A stretch of 64,000 bases of DNA. It comes from Sulfobacillus acidophilus. Lineage in GTDB: Bacteria > Bacillota > Sulfobacillia > Sulfobacillales > Sulfobacillaceae. This document shows, piece by piece, positions 61,226-64,000 of this stretch. The DNA lies in NCBI GenBank assembly GCA_003023745.1, contig PXYV01000002.1:94087-158086 (forward strand), in the 5' to 3' direction. Under the pieces are notes generated by a model. That model had not been told where the DNA came from. It searched no databases and saw only the letters and a list, made by a program, of their open reading frames with translations. The stretch's first letter is position 1. Each line of letters starts with the position of its first letter. The translations under genes and the position numbers were made by a program.

Positions 61226-62522
61226 AGTAGCGGTCATTGGGGGAGGTTCTAGTTATACCCCGGAACTGGTGGAGGGTATTATTCAGCGTCAGCGGGAGTT
61301 TCCGGTGAAAGATTTATACTTGGTGGATATCGAGGATGGGCAAGAAAAGCTGAACATTGTTGGTGCGCTGGCACGCAGAATGGTTGAACGGGCGCAATCG
61401 CCAATTCGCGTGCATTTGACCTTGGATCGGCGTGAAGCCATTCGCGACGCTGATTTTGTGGTGACTCAGATTCGGGTAGGTCGGCTTTCGGCACGAGCCC
61501 GGGATGAACGGATCCCGCTGCATTACGACTGTCTGGGACAAGAGACGACGGGAGCGGGGGGATTTGCCAAGGGACTACGGACGATCCCGGTCATTTTGGA
61601 TATCTGCCAAGATATCGAGGAGTTGGCGCCTGAGGCCTGGATGGTCAACTTTACGAACCCGACCGGGATGGTGACCGAGGCGGTTTTGAAGTATGGTCGG
61701 GTGAAGAACGTGGGACTGTGCAATCTGGCCATCGGTACACGCATGGAGGTAGCGGAACTGGCTGGAGTGGATCGCTCGCAAGTGGATTTTGAGTGGATTG
61801 GCATCAACCATTTGAATTGGGCAACCAAGATACGAGCTGGCAGAGATAATTTGATGGATCTGATTCTCGATGCGTCAGCCGCCGGGGCGGGGGTCTCGGT
61901 CAAAAACATTCCCGATTTTGGTTGGGATCCGGCTTTTCTCCGCACCTTGGGGGCATTGCCCTGCAGTTATCTGCACTACTACTATATGACCGATCTGATG
62001 TTGGATGAAGAACGCAAAAGCGCGCAGGCCGAAGGGACGCGGGCGGAGGTTGTACAGCGCATCGAAGCGGAGCTTTTTGAACTGTATAAGGACCCGCATT
62101 TGGCGGTGAAACCTAAGCAGTTGGAACAGCGGGGCGGCGCCTTCTATTCTTTGGCGGCAGTCGAATTGATGGCGTCCATTTATAACGACCGTCAGGACAT
62201 CCAGACTGTGAATGTGCGAAATGGCAATATTTTGCCGTTTTTGCCGCAAGACGCGTCCATCGAGGTCAATGCTGTGGTAGGCCATCAAGGTGCGCGACCT
62301 ATACAAATCGAAACACCCGTAAGTCCACAAATTCGTGGATTACTGCAAGTCGTCAAGGCCTATGAAGAGTTAACCATCGAAGCGGCAGTCCATGGCGACT
62401 ATGGTGCGGCCTTGCAGGCTTTAATGATTCATCCGCTGGTGACAGCCGGCGAGACCGCCAAGCGCATGCTGAACGACATCTTGGAAGAAAATCGGGCATT
62501 TTTGCCGCGCTTTTTTTCGTAG
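61206..62522 (+). CDS. GH4 glycosidase (6-phospho-beta-glucosidase type)
   Basis: 438 residues from ATG 61206, with GGAGG eight bases upstream. NAD-dependent GH4 enzyme: LKVAVIGGGSSYTPELVEGII, DFVVTQIRVG, NFTNPTGMVTEAV, GLCNLAIG (metal-binding Cys-Asn) and GINHLNW (metal-binding His). The YYYMTD tract and the C-terminal AAVHGDYGAALQALMIHPLV are those of the 6-phospho-beta-glucosidase branch (LicH/CelF-like). It cleaves phosphorylated disaccharides by oxidation at C3. In this setting a GlcNAc- or chitobiose-6-phosphate-type substrate is plausible. Translationally linked to the kinase. Confidence 0.88.
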   Translation: MARNGLKVAVIGGGSSYTPELVEGIIQRQREFPVKDLYLVDIEDGQEKLNIVGALARRMVERAQSPIRVHLTLDRREAIRDADFVVTQIRVGRLSARARDERIPLHYDCLGQETTGAGGFAKGLRTIPVILDICQDIEELAPEAWMVNFTNPTGMVTEAVLKYGRVKNVGLCNLAIGTRMEVAELAGVDRSQVDFEWIGINHLNWATKIRAGRDNLMDLILDASAAGAGVSVKNIPDFGWDPAFLRTLGALPCSYLHYYYMTDLMLDEERKSAQAEGTRAEVVQRIEAELFELYKDPHLAVKPKQLEQRGGAFYSLAAVELMASIYNDRQDIQTVNVRNGNILPFLPQDASIEVNAVVGHQGARPIQIETPVSPQIRGLLQVVKAYEELTIEAAVHGDYGAALQALMIHPLVTAGETAKRMLNDILEENRAFLPRFFS

Positions 62523-62657
62523 TGCGGTTGGGCGATTGTAACGGAAGATCCCGAGGGCGCAATCGTGCAGTACCTTAAGAGGGACACTCCATTTTATCAA
62601 GAAATCGCACAGATGCTGGGTCGTTGCAAGCGCCGGGATTACGATGACGGAAAGTAG
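62523..62657 (+). other. 44-codon protein-like tail in frame after the GH4 stop
   Basis: Directly after the GH4 TAG the same frame stays open for 44 codons to TAG 62655-62657. It reads like protein (IVTEDPEGAIVQYLKRDTP ... FYQEIAQMLGRCKRRDYDDG). There is no ATG; a GTG at 62569 would give 28 residues without a ribosome site. It may be the remnant of a gene C-terminus fused behind GH4, or a readthrough extension. I recognise no family. Confidence 0.4.
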
Positions 62658-62665
62658 GAGTTGCC

Positions 62666-63436
62666 ATGAAGTTGCGCCGATTTGCGACGCAGGAGTTAGC
62701 TACGGTTTATGTGGCGGCTATGGTTGAGAGTTTAATTACGCGCGAGTCTCATCCGGTGTTGGGACTCGCCACCGGCGCCACACCAGTGCGTCTATACGAC
62801 CGATTGGTAGAGTTTCATCAACAAGGGTTAAGTTTTGCGCATGTGACGACGATCAATTTAGACGAGTATGTCGGGTTGCCCGCCACGCACCCGCAAAGTT
62901 ACCGGCGTTTTATGCACGAGCATTTGTTTGATCGGATTGACATCCCCCTGGCGCAGACGTATGTACCGGATGGCATGGCGATCAACATTGATGATGAGTG
63001 CGAGCGGTACGATGCGGTGCTAGATACCTATCCGATTGACTTACAGATTCTAGGGATTGGTCGCAACGGTCACATTGGGTTCAACGAACCGGATATTTCC
63101 CTCAAGACTCGAACCCATGTCATTGATTTAACCGAAGACACCATCAAGGCAAATGCGCGGTTTTTTCCTGATGTCAACCGAGTGCCCACCCGTGCCATCA
63201 CCATGGGAATTCAGTCCATTTTACAGGCTAAGGCCATTATCTTGATGGCGTTTGGCAGTGATAAGGCGGATGCGGTTCGACGAGCGTTGTCGGGAGAAGT
63301 CTCAACTGAGGTGCCAGCCAGTTTTTTGCAAATGCATCCGAATGTGACGTTTGTCTTGGATGAGGAGGCTGCCCAACAGTTACAAACGGGACAGCTGTTG
63401 CAGGCGTCCGAATGGTCGCGTCCGCATCCCTGGTAA
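62666..63436 (+). CDS. nagB: Glucosamine-6-phosphate deaminase NagB
   Basis: 256 residues, ATG 62666 with AGGAG upstream. Complete NagB signatures: LGLATGATPVRLYDRLVEFH, TTINLDEYVGLPATHPQSYRRFMHEHLFDRIDI (catalytic Asp), ILGIGRNGHIGFNEP (substrate loop and catalytic His) and AITMGIQSILQAKAIILMAFGSDKADAV. It converts GlcN6P to fructose-6-P and ammonia. With the kinase and GH4 genes it forms an amino-sugar salvage operon; the deacetylase NagA would have to be encoded elsewhere. Confidence 0.94.
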   Translation: MKLRRFATQELATVYVAAMVESLITRESHPVLGLATGATPVRLYDRLVEFHQQGLSFAHVTTINLDEYVGLPATHPQSYRRFMHEHLFDRIDIPLAQTYVPDGMAINIDDECERYDAVLDTYPIDLQILGIGRNGHIGFNEPDISLKTRTHVIDLTEDTIKANARFFPDVNRVPTRAITMGIQSILQAKAIILMAFGSDKADAVRRALSGEVSTEVPASFLQMHPNVTFVLDEEAAQQLQTGQLLQASEWSRPHPW

Positions 63437-64000
63437 TGGACTTTGTGTCGGTCAGACGGGACCAACACGGCGTCGGTCCAACCGATATCAGTACGATGTG
63501 GGGTTGTCAACGGTCCCGACCAGTCGCTTACCGTGTGCTTTCCCTCTATCGGAATCGTGGGGTTTGAATGGCTGGCCGCCACCCCAAAACTCGCATGGGC
63601 GGCTGAAAGACCTGTGACACATGGCGCTGAGGGCGATGGCCAAATTCGTCGGACTTCTTTGAGGGGCAATCGACGGCGAGCCGGGGGTAAAACGTGATGG
63701 TGGGGACATCGGCCATTGCCGTGGCTCTATTGGTGGGCGTAGATTCCGCAGTCGTCGCTTGCGACAGACTTTTTGATGTCGCTAATCACTCGTACATCGA
63801 TGCAGTTATTGTTCCTGTGAAATGCTCTGCCATTATCTCACAGACTCTCATCCGTCCTGTTCTCTATCATAAACACAAAATGGAAGAGTGTGTCTAACTA
63901 TGAGTCGAGCTGGGTGCACCTCAAAATTGTGATCACGCCGCAATGCGCCTTTGGACTGGCACGAGTTGGGCGCAGGGGTGTTGTGCCCAAAGGTTATCCC
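63437..64000. other. Right-end gap; no gene recognised
   Basis: About 560 bases after nagB. A 67-codon rightward frame at 63694-63897 begins hydrophobic (ATG-ATG after GGGGG) but shows no family motif. No terminator with a T-run is visible. A gene may begin beyond the edge. Confidence 0.35.

Noticed and set aside
63694..63897. 67-codon frame near the right edge
   Set aside because: Hydrophobic start but no family motif, cysteine-rich tail and no neighbours to support it.
1..64000. tRNA, rRNA, CRISPR arrays and prophage genes
   Set aside because: Looked for by eye; no cloverleaf with GGTTCGAATC-type arm, no rRNA landmark, no regularly spaced repeats and no phage structural genes were found.

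Overview
The window reads as a chromosomal segment of an aerobic Gram-positive (Bacillota-type) bacterium with mid-range GC, probably near Sulfobacillus. That placement is an inference from strong AGGAGG-type ribosome sites, frequent GTG/TTG starts, the CtaA haem A synthase, DUF4012 and DUF1616 proteins and a Gram-positive style Tad pilus locus. No rRNA, tRNA or CRISPR array was recognised. Coding regions alternate with unusually long non-coding gaps (300-800 b), several of which hold gene debris.

Region 1 (1-13443) is a split Tad/Flp pilus locus. Leftward genes are a CpaE-like ATPase cut by the window edge and a tadG-tadE pair. Rightward genes are flp, cpaB, a second cpaE, cpaF/tadA, tadB, tadC and a DUF192 gene. 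Between the two halves lie a decaying cytochrome P450 and an alpha/beta hydrolase. A small HELGH metalloprotease-like membrane protein closes the region.

Region 2 (13444-18196) is mobile and accessory. A complete IS200/IS605 element (tnpA + tnpB, both end hairpins) sits inside a small DUF2892 membrane-protein gene, whose two halves can be rejoined in frame. An orphan IS605-like end hairpin lies beside it. An Rpn-type PD-(D/E)XK nuclease gene preceded by a long inverted repeat follows.

Region 3 (18197-38550) starts with ctaA and becomes a large exopolysaccharide region. It holds UDP-glucose dehydrogenase, a DUF1616 protein, many GT2 and GT4 glycosyltransferases, a polytopic GT-C-like protein overlapping a large exported membrane-anchored protein, a tightly coupled trio (membrane GT2, unknown 188-aa protein, alpha/alpha-barrel glycosidase-like protein) and a DUF4012 protein.

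Region 4 (38815-43559) is regulatory and metabolic: a soluble histidine kinase, an SDR plus AHL-lactonase-like MBL hydrolase pair, and a NarL-type response regulator coupled to a polytopic LuxR regulator.

Region 5 (44092-54003) returns to surface polysaccharide. It has an ABM monooxygenase, a GNAT, a FemAB-like acyltransferase, two Wzx-type flippases, an fdtA-fdtB-like pair for a 3-amino-3,6-dideoxyhexose, and GT2 enzymes, with broken remnants between them.

Region 6 (54227-63436) looks like cell-wall or amino-sugar turnover: an unknown TIM-barrel-like protein, a double-length PBP4 whose second half has lost its active site, an aldo/keto reductase, a GntR/UTRA regulator with its own operator region, a BadF-type sugar kinase, a GH4 glycosidase and nagB. 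Together these suggest import-independent salvage of GlcNAc or muropeptide-derived sugars; nagA and a transporter are not in the window.
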